DNA of 64,000 bases from Coffea arabica (GCF_036785885.1 NC_092323.1:868001-932000), one strand, 5' to 3'; shown: positions 35,640-46,543, counted from the first letter of the stretch. Numbers and translations: made by a program. The notes: generated by a model from the letters alone, not told the origin.

Positions 35640-36577
35640 GGGGGCGCTTGGTTAAAGTTTAAGAATCAAAATTGTTATTGGAATCATACAAAAAAAAAAA
35701 AAAAAAAAAAAGTTAGTATGGATTTTGGGCAAAGATATGGACCGTGTTTGGCAAACAAGTTTTTTGCCAAGTTTGTCTGCTACAAGTTTTTTAACAACTT
35801 TAACTATAGTAACTTCAAAAAATTTCTCAAAAATTTTAAACTATATACTTTAAAATATCCAAAAAATTTGCACACTTTAAAAATTGTTTCTACAACTTCT
35901 ACAGTAAATTACAGTAAAATTTTAGACAAACATCTAAAAAACTCACTTGCCAAACGGGGTCCATGATTACAAAAGCAGGTGCTTGGTAAATATTGGGCAT
36001 CAATTTTCTTTTTTTCTTTTCATATCTTTCTTATTCGAATGTTTATCCCACGTACATATCCATCATAATCCTATTGAACCAATACCCAACCATGACAATA
36101 CCTATTGAACCAGCACCTAACTACCACCAATTAGTATCTACATTCAATTTTTTGTAAAGACAATGGAGCTTTAGAAGCAACAGTCCCAATGATGCAACAA
36201 TAGCCGAAGCAGATCCGGATTTTTATTTTGTCGAAGTTTATGACCGGAAATTGTGAGTATACCTGCATAATTTCAATCCCCCAATCATCAACACAAAGGA
36301 GGTAAAGAGGTAGAAAGAGATTGAGTTGCTGTGGAAGGCAAGAAGAGGGGTTTACGTGAGAAAGAGAAGGGACCAGAAGCTTTTTTTTTTTTTTTTTTTT
36401 TTTGATTTTGGAATCAAATGTAGGATTCATCAAAACTCTCCGATCTAGTTGGGTATGGAGAGTGGTTGGTTTTTTATAATTCATTTTAAGATTTCAAAAC
36501 TCATACCCAATAGTCAAGCAATAATTATGGGACTCAATCCAATTCTTGATTCCTATACATTCCAACCAAGCACCACC
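35640..36577. mobile_element. PIF/Harbinger-like MITE carrying a nested smaller element
   Basis: The left end GGGGGCGCTTGGTTAAAGTT and the right end (reverse complement GGTGGTGCTTGGTTGGAATG) form imperfect inverted repeats. Both sides have TTA (35637-35639 and 36578-36580). The interior has AAGAATC / GAATCAAGAATT blocks near the two ends and two homopolymer runs (A at about 35690-35711, T at about 36380-36402). There is no transposase frame. A second MITE at 35737-35964 lies inside it, which explains part of the length. Confidence 0.7.
35737..35964. mobile_element. Nested TIR MITE, about 228 bp, unclassified
   Basis: The ends ATGGACCGTGTTTGGCAA and TTGCCAAACGGGGTCCAT are inverted repeats. 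Behind them GTTTTTTGCCAAGTTTGTCT matches AGACAAACATCTAAAAAACT in inverted order, so the arms extend about 80 bp. No clear target duplication is visible, so the superfamily (hAT-like or other) is left open. It must be younger than the surrounding element. Confidence 0.65.
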
Positions 36578-37538
36578 TTAGTACTACTCTAAAAAGAAAA
36601 TGGGAAGAAAGAAGAGAATCAATAAGTTACTTAAAAATATATATATACCAAAAACTGGAGGAATAAAAAAAATATCATTTTTTAGTATATAAGAATGAGT
36701 TGCGGTTAAAGGGATGTTTGAATTTCAACCGTATGGATAGGAGATTTTGAGGAATATGGAATGTTGTGTAATTTTTTAAAAACTTTTGATATAATTGAGG
36801 GCAACATGTGTTTAGATATAGTTATCGAAATACCATAATTTTGGTACATTTAAAGTTTTGATTTATAGAGACATCTAAATATTTATGAAATATGGAATTA
36901 TTTTGTAATTATTTTTGCACTAAGTACGACTCATATAAACTCATGTATTGGTATAATTATTGAAATGGTATTATAGACACATTTAATTGAAATGTGACTT
37001 TTGTTGTATAATTATCACAAAAATAAAGACATATTAACATATTGTGCAATTAACACGTTGGTATAACTAACAGTTTGAGAATATTCCTTTATCTGAAATA
37101 ATTTATGTTTCCTCTTGCACGATTTTTAGCTGACATCCATAAGAGTTTTTTAAGAATGAAAAAATATTGATAAAATAAAGTGTACAAATGTGTATTGTTA
37201 TTAAAATATACTACTATTATTAGATTTATCATATTTAATGACAATTTTTTGAGAATATACTATTATTTATCTAATAAAAAATTATATTTAATCACAACTC
37301 ACAAGCACCGAACAAACCACGGATGTGCGGGCACTCCTCCCTAGTTAACTGTATAAGGAAAGGAACCACGATTGGATGGTTGGCTCCATGTAAAACTTTC
37401 AACGGCTCTCTTTTCCGGCTCCAACGGTCACTTCGCTTTTGAAACATTCATCAGACTCGCACCGTTTAGTACTACTTACTATCTGATGCGAACCCACCAC
37501 CAGGCACCCTCCACCCTCCATCCCGCCTCCTTGTCTTC
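36578..37538. other. Intergenic, upstream of the AGP gene
   Basis: AT-rich up to about 37300, then more GC-rich towards the AGP promoter. No gene or repeat was recognised. Confidence 0.4.
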
Positions 37539-37547
37539 TATATAAAA
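37539..37547 (+). promoter_or_regulatory. TATA box of the AGP gene
   Basis: A textbook TATATAAAA, 160 bp upstream of the ATG, followed by a CT- and C-rich leader (C-run at about 37604-37612). Confidence 0.7.
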
Positions 37548-37706
37548 ACTCACCCTTCAATCCCCTCCCCGCACCGATCTTCATCTCATATCGCTGTAAT
37601 CACCCCCCCCCCCACCACCACCATCTAACATTCTCTTAATATTATCCAAATATTCCTTCCATTTCACCCTCGCTCGCACTTCTTTTTTCTGCCCACACAC
37701 TAAACT

Positions 37707-38402
37707 ATGTGCAGACGGATTTTCTTTGCTTTTTTATTATTCTTGTGTGTGTCGTATTCCGGTGAGGCACAGACGACCCCTCATGCTCCTGCACCGGCAC
37801 CCAAGTTCACCAATGTGTCTCCGGCACCCTCAAAAACTCCCGTGCCCGCAGCTTCTCCGGCTAGCCCTCATGCATCCCCGGTTCCTTCTCCATCTCCGAA
37901 GATTCCTCCGACAATCCCTGCGGCTTCTCCCCAAACCAGCCCGTCTGCTTCCCCGGTACAGTCTCCGGCAGCTTCTCCCAGAACCAGCCCGTCTGCTTCT
38001 CCGGTACAGTCTCCGGCAGCGAGCGCTCCACTTTCTCCAGCGCCCACTCCGTCGTCCAGTGCGTCTGCACCGGTCCCATCTCCTTCTCCGTCGGCCGAAT
38101 CCCCGGTGAATGCTCCGGCAGTGTCACCGCCTGCATCATCTCCATCTGGAAGCCCGGCGAGTTCTCCAGTTCCGGCCACTGCAGAGGTTCCATCCGCCGG
38201 TGCCAGTGTTCCTTCCACTTCTGCGACACCGGCAGAGTCACCGGCGATGTTCCCTTCGAGCAGCAGCCAGCCAAGTCGCTCACCGGCTGGGACGAGTTTG
38301 GCACCGGAAAGCCCAGTTGCTGATGAATCGAGTGCGACCTCCATTCATGGGGGCCTAATTGTTCTTGCTGGGCTTGCTCTATCCGCCGGTTTTGTCATCT
38401 AA
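37707..38402 (+). CDS. Classical arabinogalactan protein with GPI-anchor signal, 231 aa
   Basis: A single-exon frame. Residues 1-21 form a signal peptide (RIFFAFLLFLCVSYSGEA), giving a mature N-terminal Gln. Residues 22 to about 205 are almost wholly Pro, Ala, Ser and Thr, with AP, SP, TP and PSASP-type dipeptides, the classical substrate for prolyl hydroxylation and arabinogalactan addition. Residues ~212-231 are hydrophobic (GGLIVLAGLALSAGFVI) behind small residues, the signal for GPI attachment. No fasciclin or other folded domain is present. Such proteins sit on the outer plasma membrane and wall and act in signalling and growth. A 48-bp tandem duplication (units 37923-37970 and 37971-38018) has doubled the PSASPVQSPAAS motif. 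The long frames on the other strand and in other phases are shadows of the proline-rich code. Confidence 0.92.
   Translation: MCRRIFFAFLLFLCVSYSGEAQTTPHAPAPAPKFTNVSPAPSKTPVPAASPASPHASPVPSPSPKIPPTIPAASPQTSPSASPVQSPAASPRTSPSASPVQSPAASAPLSPAPTPSSSASAPVPSPSPSAESPVNAPAVSPPASSPSGSPASSPVPATAEVPSAGASVPSTSATPAESPAMFPSSSSQPSRSPAGTSLAPESPVADESSATSIHGGLIVLAGLALSAGFVI
37923..38018 (+). repeat. 48-bp in-frame tandem duplication in the AGP gene
   Basis: Two adjacent 48-base units differ at only a few positions. Each encodes a 16-residue block containing TSPSASPVQSPA. The change keeps the frame and lengthens the glycosylation domain. Confidence 0.88.
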
Positions 38403-38511
38403 GAGTCTGTAGAAGTGTAGAACACGTAATTTTTGTGGTTACGGGTTCGCTTTTTTTTTTTTTTTTTTTTTCCAGATATTTCCTGTAATTGGTTTCCAGA
38501 GATTATTCACG

Positions 38512-38567
<56 letters not shown>

Positions 38568-39441
38568 CTGCCGTATAGTTTTTTGTTGTTGGACACAGCT
38601 GTTGATCTTAATTCACCAGGGCAATAAATTTATATATATATACACTGGATTGCTTTACGTATCATTATTTATATATTATGGTTGCGAATTCTATTTGGAT
38701 ATATGCTCTGTTAACTCTATTGGATATAATTTAAAAGTTTTGGTCCTTTTAAATAAATTGTAAAATTATCCTGCATTGAAGCAAAGTGGCCCAACCAGTT
38801 TTTTCACCATAACAAAAGCACATAAGCAGTGATGGCTTATTTTAAAAATCCAATGACCCCCCGACCTGTTGTATTTGTATCCTCTTCATTCATATTGTTA
38901 TTGGTCCTTCCACTTTCATGAACTTGCATTTACTTCATCTTAACCTCCTCCCTGGCCGACAAGATGATTTCCCACCCCCAACAAATACTGTGAAGATCAA
39001 ATTATCTGGATGACCATCAAACTTTTGAAATCGTCGAATTTTGACCATTAAATTATGAAAAATATAATTTTAGTCATTGAAGTATCTAAAGTTTAGATTT
39101 TAGATTATTTTATTAGATTTCGTCGTTAAGCATGGTAGATTTCGATGCTCACACAATTTACGAGACAAAACAAAGGGGCATTGTTAATGATTAAATTTAG
39201 TGAAATGGCTTAAAAGCTGTAGTAGGCCCGAGGGTCAGTACATAGGCTTCTTTTTTTTTTTTTTTTTTTAAATATTGGTTATCCTACAATTTCACTTCTT
39301 ATTCCTTCTTTAAGTGTGAGCTTTAGATGATAGTTCCAGTTATCATAAGGACAAAAAGAGCCAATTCACCTCCCCAACTACACTACTGGCCCACATCCTC
39401 CTAAAGTCCCCTGCTAACAAATTACCTCGATTTCACAACAC
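38403..39441. other. AGP 3' flank with (AT)n microsatellite
   Basis: A T-run (about 38452-38471) and then a long TA repeat (about 38514-38565) lie just past the stop codon, in the probable 3' UTR. Further on, 39000-39170 has AAATTATGAAAAATATAATT and GTCATTGAAGTATCTAAAGT motifs like degenerate Mutator-type MITE ends. No gene is seen. Confidence 0.5.
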
Positions 39442-39450
39442 TTAAAATGG

Positions 39451-40708
39451 GGCAAATTCCTTAGATTGTAGTTAAAAAAAAAAAAAAAAATCGATGAATT
39501 GTTGTTATGACAAAGTTATATTTGCTGTGCTGACGAATGGGTAATCGATTTTTTTTTTTTTTATTTAAAGGCAAAGGCTGCTGTACTTAGACGGGGCGCG
39601 GTAGCCAATAATTAAGCCACCAAGGGCTGCCGTGTCACGCTTGCTAAGCATGGCAGCCAACAATTGTGTTTTTTTTTTTTTAATCTCTGGTTTAATCAAT
39701 TGTTCTTAAAAAAATTAGTTTCTAATTTGTATCACAGTTTTATGCCTTGATCGTATTTAGGCTATCTATACCCCACTCCATAGAATTTTACTTGTCCCTT
39801 TGACAAATAGGCATGTCATACACGTACGCTGGCGACCCGTGAGAATTGACACATTTACCTCAAACAATCTTCTTGTCTGAGATTAATGGTATGGTGGAGC
39901 AATTAATTGCCTGATTTCCCCAATTGGTGGAATCAAATAACATCTTAGGTGTTATTAACGAAACTAAGTAATGACAAAACCAAAAAATCCTCTCAGAGTG
40001 TGCATACATAACGTAGAAGGCAAAAAATGTTCTCAACTTTAGTGAAGATGCGACGAGAGAATGTCATTTTTTTTTTTTTTTTGTATATTTTGATGAAACA
40101 GCAAAATCAGAGCTCGAACTAATATGATTTAATTCAATAGTTAAAACAAACAAATCTTAGAGCTGATTAACAAGTTACAACAAGATAATATACACAAAAT
40201 TATCTTCAAATTGTACGTAAAAGTTTATTGGCAGACTTCTTTATGGCCTACTCATAATCATTTCCTTCTCTTCTCCGAGTGCATTATAGCTTCCACGGCA
40301 CTTTAACAAGTATATTGTTAAATCAGACAAAATCCTATTTACAATAGTAATTTAGAAAGACGCAAGGGGCAGGCAGTTTTGATGGAACTTATATCAACAT
40401 AGCACCATGAAGGATGTGCAGAAGACAGGACGAAAGCTAACAGAAGTATTGATTTTGAAAGTACATGCAAAAAAAATATATATATATATATATATATATT
40501 GTTGGCTGCCGTGGTTAGTAAGCATGACACTAAGCACAGCAGCCCCTGGTGGCTAATTATAGTCAGCACAGCAGCTTTTGCCTTTAAAAAAAAAAAAAAT
40601 GGTTGCCCATATACCGTGCTGACAAAACACGACAGGTATAGTATAAAAGCACAACTTTGTCAACAATTCGCCGATTTTTTTTTCCAGCTATAATATAAGG
40701 AATTAGCC
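39451..40708. mobile_element. Mutator-type non-autonomous element, 1258 bp, ~230-bp inverted arms
   Basis: The exact 9-bp duplication TTAAAATGG flanks the element (39442-39450 and 40709-40717). The left arm starts GGCAAATTCCTTAGATTGTA and the right arm, reverse complemented, starts GGCTAATTCCTTATATTATA. The arms share GAATTGTTG...GACAAAGTT, GTGCTGAC/GTCAGCAC, TTTAAAGGCAAA, GCTGCTGT, TAGCCACCA, GGGGCTGC and GGCAGCCAAC in order. The left arm reaches about 39671 and the right begins about 40499. The ~830-bp middle, partly AT-repeat, has no transposase. Confidence 0.88.
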
Positions 40709-40717
40709 TTAAAATGG

Positions 40718-42160
40718 GCAATCCATGCAAAGTGAAGTGCTCCACTTTGGTTGTTGGCAACAGAATCATTTCAGTACTCTGTCACTTCAACTTCTCTTCA
40801 GGGGACATGCTTAAATGACAAGATTTATTTTACACGCGGTTTACTCAAATCATTAGAACACTGCATTTTTAGATCAGTTTAAAGAAAAATTAAATTCGAT
40901 GATGCTAATATTGCTAATGATAGACTTCACACGATAGTATGGCTATTCAAAGCGGATGCGGAGGCTCTCTTCAATGTGCTCAGGCCCGTTCTTCCTTTTT
41001 TTTTTTTTTTTAAAAAAAAAAAGTAAAATAGAAATTAAACAAAGGATAAAAAGGACCAAGAAACGAAGGTCTACGATCACAATGATCCTTAGATGCTCAA
41101 ACAAAGAGTTTTGTGTTTTGATGATGGTCCGTTGACTTTTCATGTCGTAGTTACTGTGTCTTCTTCCTTTTTCGCAGCACGAGTTTCTGATGACTTGGAG
41201 GAAGCTCAAGAAAGAGAAACAAAAAAAGGACTTGAATCGCAGAAATAGTCCCTCGCATTCACATTGGAGCTTAATTTGCACCTTTTGAGTCTCTTACTTT
41301 TTAAAATAATGATGCGTTTTGTTACCTTATATATTTCAGTTTGTATTTTTTTTTTTTAGTCCTTTCACTTTTGAAATTACGGGTTTGGTCCCATACATAC
41401 ACGGAATACAGCATTTTCCTCCCAAAAATCAATTTTGATCGCATTTTCACCTAAAATAACAATAAGCAATATGCCAAAATATTGTGAACATGTGTGTAGA
41501 TTCCTGAAATGACCATTAAAATTAGTACCGGTACCATTCGAAGCTAATTTGCAGTAGGAAAATGCCTTACTTTGAGCAGGACCCTTGAAAATCACCCATA
41601 ATACGTTATTATGACCAAAAATTATTTTTTTTTTCCAAGGGTCATTTTATGGAAATTCAGCAACCGCCAATGACATGCATCACTTCCCCACAATGCAAGA
41701 TGCTGGTTGCTGTTATTATCACCATATATAACCTGATGTAAGAGTACTTAAAACTCGGTGGATGCTTCCAATTGGCATTTGTGTAGCAAATAAGATTTTC
41801 TTAAAACTTACAGTTGCTCACGTTTGCTTAAAGTTTAAACCTAGGACCTTTATGCTCTCTTTAAAAGAAATAAATAAAAAGAAAAACAAAAATCTGTCAT
41901 ACATCGGCACGCCAATCTTATCTTGATCATTCTGACGTCAAAACAAAATCCTAGTCTTTTCCTTTTGGAACACGTAGAGAGAAGAAAAGGCCGTCGAAAT
42001 TATCCAAGCAAACATCCATGTAAAGGGAGAAGGGCATTGCCAGTGCAATTTTCTTTGACAATCGTCCACAGTTGGCCTGCCTGTGCATTCCAAACTCAAA
42101 GAGGACATCATTCAAAACACAAAGAGGGTTTGTCTTTAAGTATTAATTTTTTCAAAACAA
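40718..42160. other. Intergenic, nothing assigned
   Basis: AT-rich with homopolymer runs (about 40994-41024). The segment 41290-41400 carries AGTCCTTTCACTTTTGAAAT-type phrases found in degenerate Mutator-like MITEs. Short frames here have no family features. Confidence 0.4.
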
Positions 42161-42169
42161 TAAATTATA

Positions 42170-42572
42170 AGGTAGAAAACAAAAAAGCCCCCCCCCCCCG
42201 TAGTTTCAAAAGATACAACACGACACCTCATGCTTTGAACTAAATTATAAAGGCGACGGAATCCGTTAAACTTAAAGAAAATGAACGAAATGCCCTGATA
42301 TAATTAAGCAAAAGACAGTTCAAAAAAATCATTTGTTTTATTCTCTAAATAGAGAGAATTGAGAGTTAAGAGGTAGAATAGGTATATTTGTTAAAAATTA
42401 GGTATAAATTTTTTTTTTTTTGGTTCCAACAAGTCATTTCCATTAAGTATAATGGATTCCGTCATCGTTACAATTTAGTTCAAAACACGAGGTGTCGTGT
42501 TGTATCTTTTGAAACTACAGGGGTTTTTTCTGTGTATTAGACTTATCACAGGTGTTTTTTTGTTTTTTACCC
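42170..42572. mobile_element. Mutator-type MITE, 403 bp, with 9-bp target duplication
   Basis: The duplication TAAATTATA is exact at 42161-42169 and 42573-42581. The left arm contains GTAGTTTCAAAAGATACAAC and ACGACACCTCATG; the right arm, reverse complemented, reads the same phrase and then ACGACACCTCGTG, followed in both by TTTGAACTAAATT and GACGGAATCC. The arms are about 100 bp. The middle has no coding capacity. A C-run (about 42187-42199) lies near the left tip. Confidence 0.87.
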
Positions 42573-42581
42573 TAAATTATA

Positions 42582-44691
42582 ATAAGAAATAGTCTAAATA
42601 AATGTAAAATGGAGTTAATACATATATACGAGTGTATGACACTATACGTAGCAGTGGCTAAGGGGCACTATCGCGTGCGTGCTTAAAATTAGGAAGGTAG
42701 GTTAGCAGACAGTAGTGAAATTTCTTTCTTAGTCACGGGTGTCGTGGGTATTTCTGGTAATTTCATAATGTTTGATGTACGTAGGAGTGAAAAAGGTAAT
42801 TAATAAGACAAAACATGATTAAAAAACAAAAAAAAAAACTTAAGTAGCTGCACGGATAATGGACAAGCACTATATATTTTTAAGATCCAATTCAACTAGT
42901 AGAGACATTTTACTGTAATATTCAAATTTGACTTCCAAGAACACACCACCTTCACACACACACTCTCTCTCTCTCTCTAAAAAGAGAATTTGAATATAGC
43001 ATCATAGTAAAAAAAAAAAATTTTTTTTTTTGGGATCCGGAAACCATGCATGGATAAACGATCATGATTAGCGTTGTGAAGCCATGCCAAAGTCAATGAA
43101 AGGAATATCTCTTAATTATATCGCCGACCCATGGCATGGATAATTGATTTGTTGAAGTAGTGGACTTGCTTTTCCATAAAATCAAAAAAAATAAAAAAAA
43201 AAAGAAAGAAAGAAAAGCGACTCGTATGACATATAGGTGAGGTGAGGACTGAGGAGGAGGTCCGTAATAGATGCGAAAACGCGAAATAAGGATCAAAAGC
43301 TTGTCAAATAAAGCGTGCCCCCATGTCCCAGGATTAAGATAAAGCAGAGAAGTCGCACTCCTACGCCAAAAAAATATACTCCTTAAATTACTTTGGAAGT
43401 AAGCAAACTTTTTTTTTTTTTTTTTTTTTTTTACATGGCGATGGCGTGAGGGAGTTTGATGCTGATGTTGGCCATGTTTGCTGCTTTGTGTTTGGGAAAA
43501 GTAGATAAAACCCCTTTCATGGAAGAGGAAGACGAAAATGGGCACTACGGGGCAATTGAGGTCCCATGCAACGTAGAAAAGTGGTGACTTCGTGAAAGCT
43601 TTTCCATTAGAACTTGGAAGAATTAACAAAGCCCAAATTTCTCGATCGTATGAGGACGGATTTGATAGCTGATCTACTCCCCAAGATTTTGAATGATCTA
43701 TGGGTGCTACGTGTAATGAACAATAGCAGTATCTCCAGCTCTGGACAAACGTCAATGGACAAACTTTCAAGCTCAATTACAGAGACCCGTTGACAAGGAT
43801 GCAGTCACAAAGCTCAGCACCAGACAAAGTGGTGGTAGAGACGCCAACAGCAGTTGCGGCCCGCTACGTTGAATTTGCATCAAACTTTTCGTTTCGATGG
43901 ATCAAGCATCAAAGAATATCGGAGACTAATTAAGGAAGATTTCCTAAGCATGTAGGCCAGGTAGAGCCATCAGATCACCCCTGCTCGACCGACGTGGTGC
44001 TCGGACACAAACATGCCCATGCTTCTCAATCGTACGTAATTCAAAATCAATCAATCATAAGTTGGATCGATACCCTTAGAAGATTTGTTCACTGCCATAT
44101 TTGGCTCAACAACTATCGTGTTAGTTAGCTAGTTGGGTGTATTTGAATGTAAGATTATTTGATGAGATGTTACTTGAAATAATTATTATACAGCTGCTTT
44201 TTATGATGACACGACGGTGAAATGAAATAAAAAAAAAAGGTAATTGAGAAGACAAAAAATATTACTGTATTAGTTAAACAACATGTTATGTTTGTAATGC
44301 AAGCAGACAATAATTATTTTTTTTGTCAATATTAATTGTGTAATGTGATATCCAAACACACACTGGTATTCTTGGAGGAGCTCCATAGATCGAGTTGCAG
44401 TAGAATAGGGTTGTAACTGTAAGGCTGTGTGTGTATGTGACAAAGATACGCCGTAAATTTTCAACCGGGAGGAGAGAGCGGCTTAGTCAAAGAGAGGATT
44501 AATGTTGTGAGGTAATTAAATCTTAATTAATTAGCCACCATTGTTAAAGCTGTCTTGCTCGTTAGTAGGACCCAGTCAAAGATCTCCGGCCCTCATGACC
44601 ACCTGCCATCAACCCATGGCATGGCATGGCACCACGGCACGGCACGGGCTAGTGTATATCTCTTCTACTAGCTAGCATTACTCAGTACTAC
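42582..44691. other. Intergenic region upstream of the LBD gene
   Basis: Includes a partial recurrent-MITE piece (about 42765-42835), a CT run (about 42961-42979), A/T runs (43009-43032 and 43409-43432) and a longer, altered recurrent-MITE copy at about 44137-44365 (GTATTTGAATG start, CTTTTTATGATGAC core, GATATCCAAACACACAC end). A 227-codon minus-strand frame at 43093-43776 is crossed by homopolymers and shows no domain, so it is not called. Confidence 0.45.
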
Positions 44692-44700
44692 TATATAAAA
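44692..44700 (+). promoter_or_regulatory. TATA box of the LBD gene
   Basis: TATATAAAA lies 133-141 bp upstream of the LBD ATG, in a run of CTACTA/CTAGC motifs. Confidence 0.65.
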
Positions 44701-44819
44701 CCTGATTAACCAATCCTTTCCTGGAGCCTCAGACTAGTCCAATATTCCCCATGTGAACAAGAAAGCTGCATAACTTGGAGGAGAGCGGAAGATTAAGTAC
44801 ATATAATAAATTAACAAGA

Positions 44820-44831
44820 ATGAAAAATTAA
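44820..44831 (+). promoter_or_regulatory. Minimal uORF in the LBD leader
   Basis: ATGAAAAATTAA encodes Met-Lys-Asn and stops one base before the main ATG (44833). If the leader includes it, a scanning ribosome meets this start first, so initiation at the main start would depend on leaky scanning or very local re-initiation. Confidence 0.55.
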
Positions 44832-44832
44832 A

Positions 44833-45704
44833 ATGAAGGAGAGCGGTAGAAAACACGTAGGTGTGGTGGCGGGGGGTTCCCCTTGCGCAGCATGCAAGCT
44901 TCTAAGGAGGAGATGTTCTCAGGAATGTGTTTTTGCTCCCTACTTTCCAGCTGATGAGCCGCACAAGTTTGCCAGCGTCCATAAGGTGTTTGGTGCCAGC
45001 AATGTAAACAAGATGCTTCAGGTTTAATCATGAATCCCTTTTTTCAATTCCCTTTCCCTCTATGTACCCCCAAACCCCCTCTTCCCCAAAAAAAAAAAAA
45101 AATTGAAGAAGAAGATTAAGTTTGCACTTTGCAGTTAGCTAGCTATACTAAAGGGATGCTGATGTATATGTACTAGTATTTGCTAATTAGTCAAAGAGCC
45201 AGCAGCGCAGTGCCTTCGATTGATTCAAGTAATTATTGAAATCCCGTTTTCCTTCATCCCCGAAATTTAACATTTAACTTAATAATGCAGGAGCTGCCAG
45301 AGCAACAGCGAGGGGATGCAGTGAGTGCTATGGTGTACGAGGCAAACGCGAGGATGAGGGATCCAGTGTACGGGTGCGTGAGTGCTATATCTTCTCTACA
45401 AAACCAGGTTGACCTCCTGCAGTCTCAGTTGGCACTTGCACAGGCTCAAGTTCTCCAAATGCGAATCTCCTCCACCCAATCCTCCTCCTCGCTGATATCT
45501 ATGTCCCAGGATCAGTACTATAACAGTACCACTGTGCCCACTGATCACAACTCTGCGCCACCTGATCATCATCATCAGAATCACTCTCCCACCGCGTCCA
45601 GGGATCATCGCCATCTTGAGCCCACCTCGTCCCATTTCAACACCGATACGCCGCCCATGATGCTGGATGAGGGCAATATTGGGGATTCCTTGTGGTCGTA
45701 CTAG
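44833..45704 (+). CDS. LBD4: LOB-domain (LBD) transcription factor, LBD3/LBD4-like, 200 aa
   Basis: Two exons, 44833-45021 and 45291-45704, joined in phase 0 at KMLQ|ELPE, the usual intron site of class I LBD genes. The LOB domain has the C-block [15 protein letters not shown] (CX2CX6CX3C, complete), then [20 protein letters not shown], the GAS block [10 protein letters not shown] and [27 protein letters not shown], and the leucine-repeat coiled coil ([16 protein letters not shown]). The variable C-terminus is Ser-, His- and Pro-rich and ends GDSLWSY, close to the GESMWSC end of Arabidopsis LBD4. LBD proteins bind DNA as dimers and control organ boundaries and vascular patterning; LBD3/4 act in the cambium and procambium. 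All key residues are present. The subfamily is clear, while the exact orthologue (LBD3 or LBD4) is inferred. Confidence 0.93.
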
Positions 45705-46297
45705 CATAATATTGCATATACATGTCATACACCCACATCCCTAGCTAATTCCTGTAGCTGTATACATTTCCATGTACTACTACTATACTACTATGGATTG
45801 ACTCCCCTGTCCCTCTTCTTCTTCTTCTTTTTTTTTTTTTTTTGTTTTTGGGAGTTTAATTGCTCACTTTCTGAATCCTTTACCCGCCTGACTCGTGAGT
45901 TTGTTTAAATTAATTTGATATACCAATCACTAACCACGCATGCCATAGTATATACACTTGTACCTATCTAATTTGTATCGGCGCGTGATTATATATGCTT
46001 ATGATTTTCAATTTTTCAGTTGCAGTAGTTCATTAGATGTATACGCCTTCTCTTGTAAGGCATTTTATTTCTAGTTCCACGACATGTCTTTCCGCTTCAA
46101 GTTACCCGAGAACGTTTGTACAGCAGGTGCAGGCTTGTAAAGTGAAATCAGGCACTAACTACTTCTTTGGAGTAGTTGACCACCGCATGTCTTGTGGAGT
46201 GGAATCAGAGATAAGGGTTTAAACATTGCCTCCCTTTCATTAAAATTGTCACTTAATGTGATTTCTTTTAAATTCATATGGGTGTTTAGTGCACCCG
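45705..46297. other. LBD 3' flank
   Basis: A CTT repeat and T-run lie at about 45818-45843. No other feature is recognised. Confidence 0.4.
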
Positions 46298-46543
46298 TGT
46301 ATAGTCCAATGGTAGGTCAGTCTCATTGATTCCCCATGGCCCTTCCCTTAGTATAGGTGTAGATGGTGTAGGACTATGAGTAAGAGCAGGTGTAAATGAT
46401 AATAAAAAAAAAAATTAGTCCGAGAGTAGTTCAGTCTTATTAGTTCTCCGTAGCCCTTCCCTTAGTATAGGTGTAGAAATATAGAAATATGAATAGAAAT
46501 AGGTGTAAATAGTGACAATAGATTAAAAAAAAAAAAAAAAAAA
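46298..46543 (+). mobile_element. Dimeric SINE-like retroposon (tentative)
   Basis: Two related units (46298 to about 46414 and 46415 to about 46543) both contain AGTCC, a CAGTCT(C/T)ATT(G/A) phrase, CCCTTCCCTTAGTATAGGTG and GGTGTAAAT(G/A). Each ends in a run of A. The first has TAGTCCAATGG, close to a tRNA A box; the B box is weak. A poly(A)-ended dimer suits a SINE or a retroposed small RNA. Confidence 0.45.

Noticed and set aside
37861-38344. Long minus-strand frames opposite the AGP gene
   Set aside because: They mirror the Pro/Ser/Ala codons of the AGP and lack any independent feature.
43093-43776. 227-codon minus-strand frame
   Set aside because: It crosses A- and T-homopolymers, has no domain, signal or splice context, and its composition follows the local low-complexity DNA.
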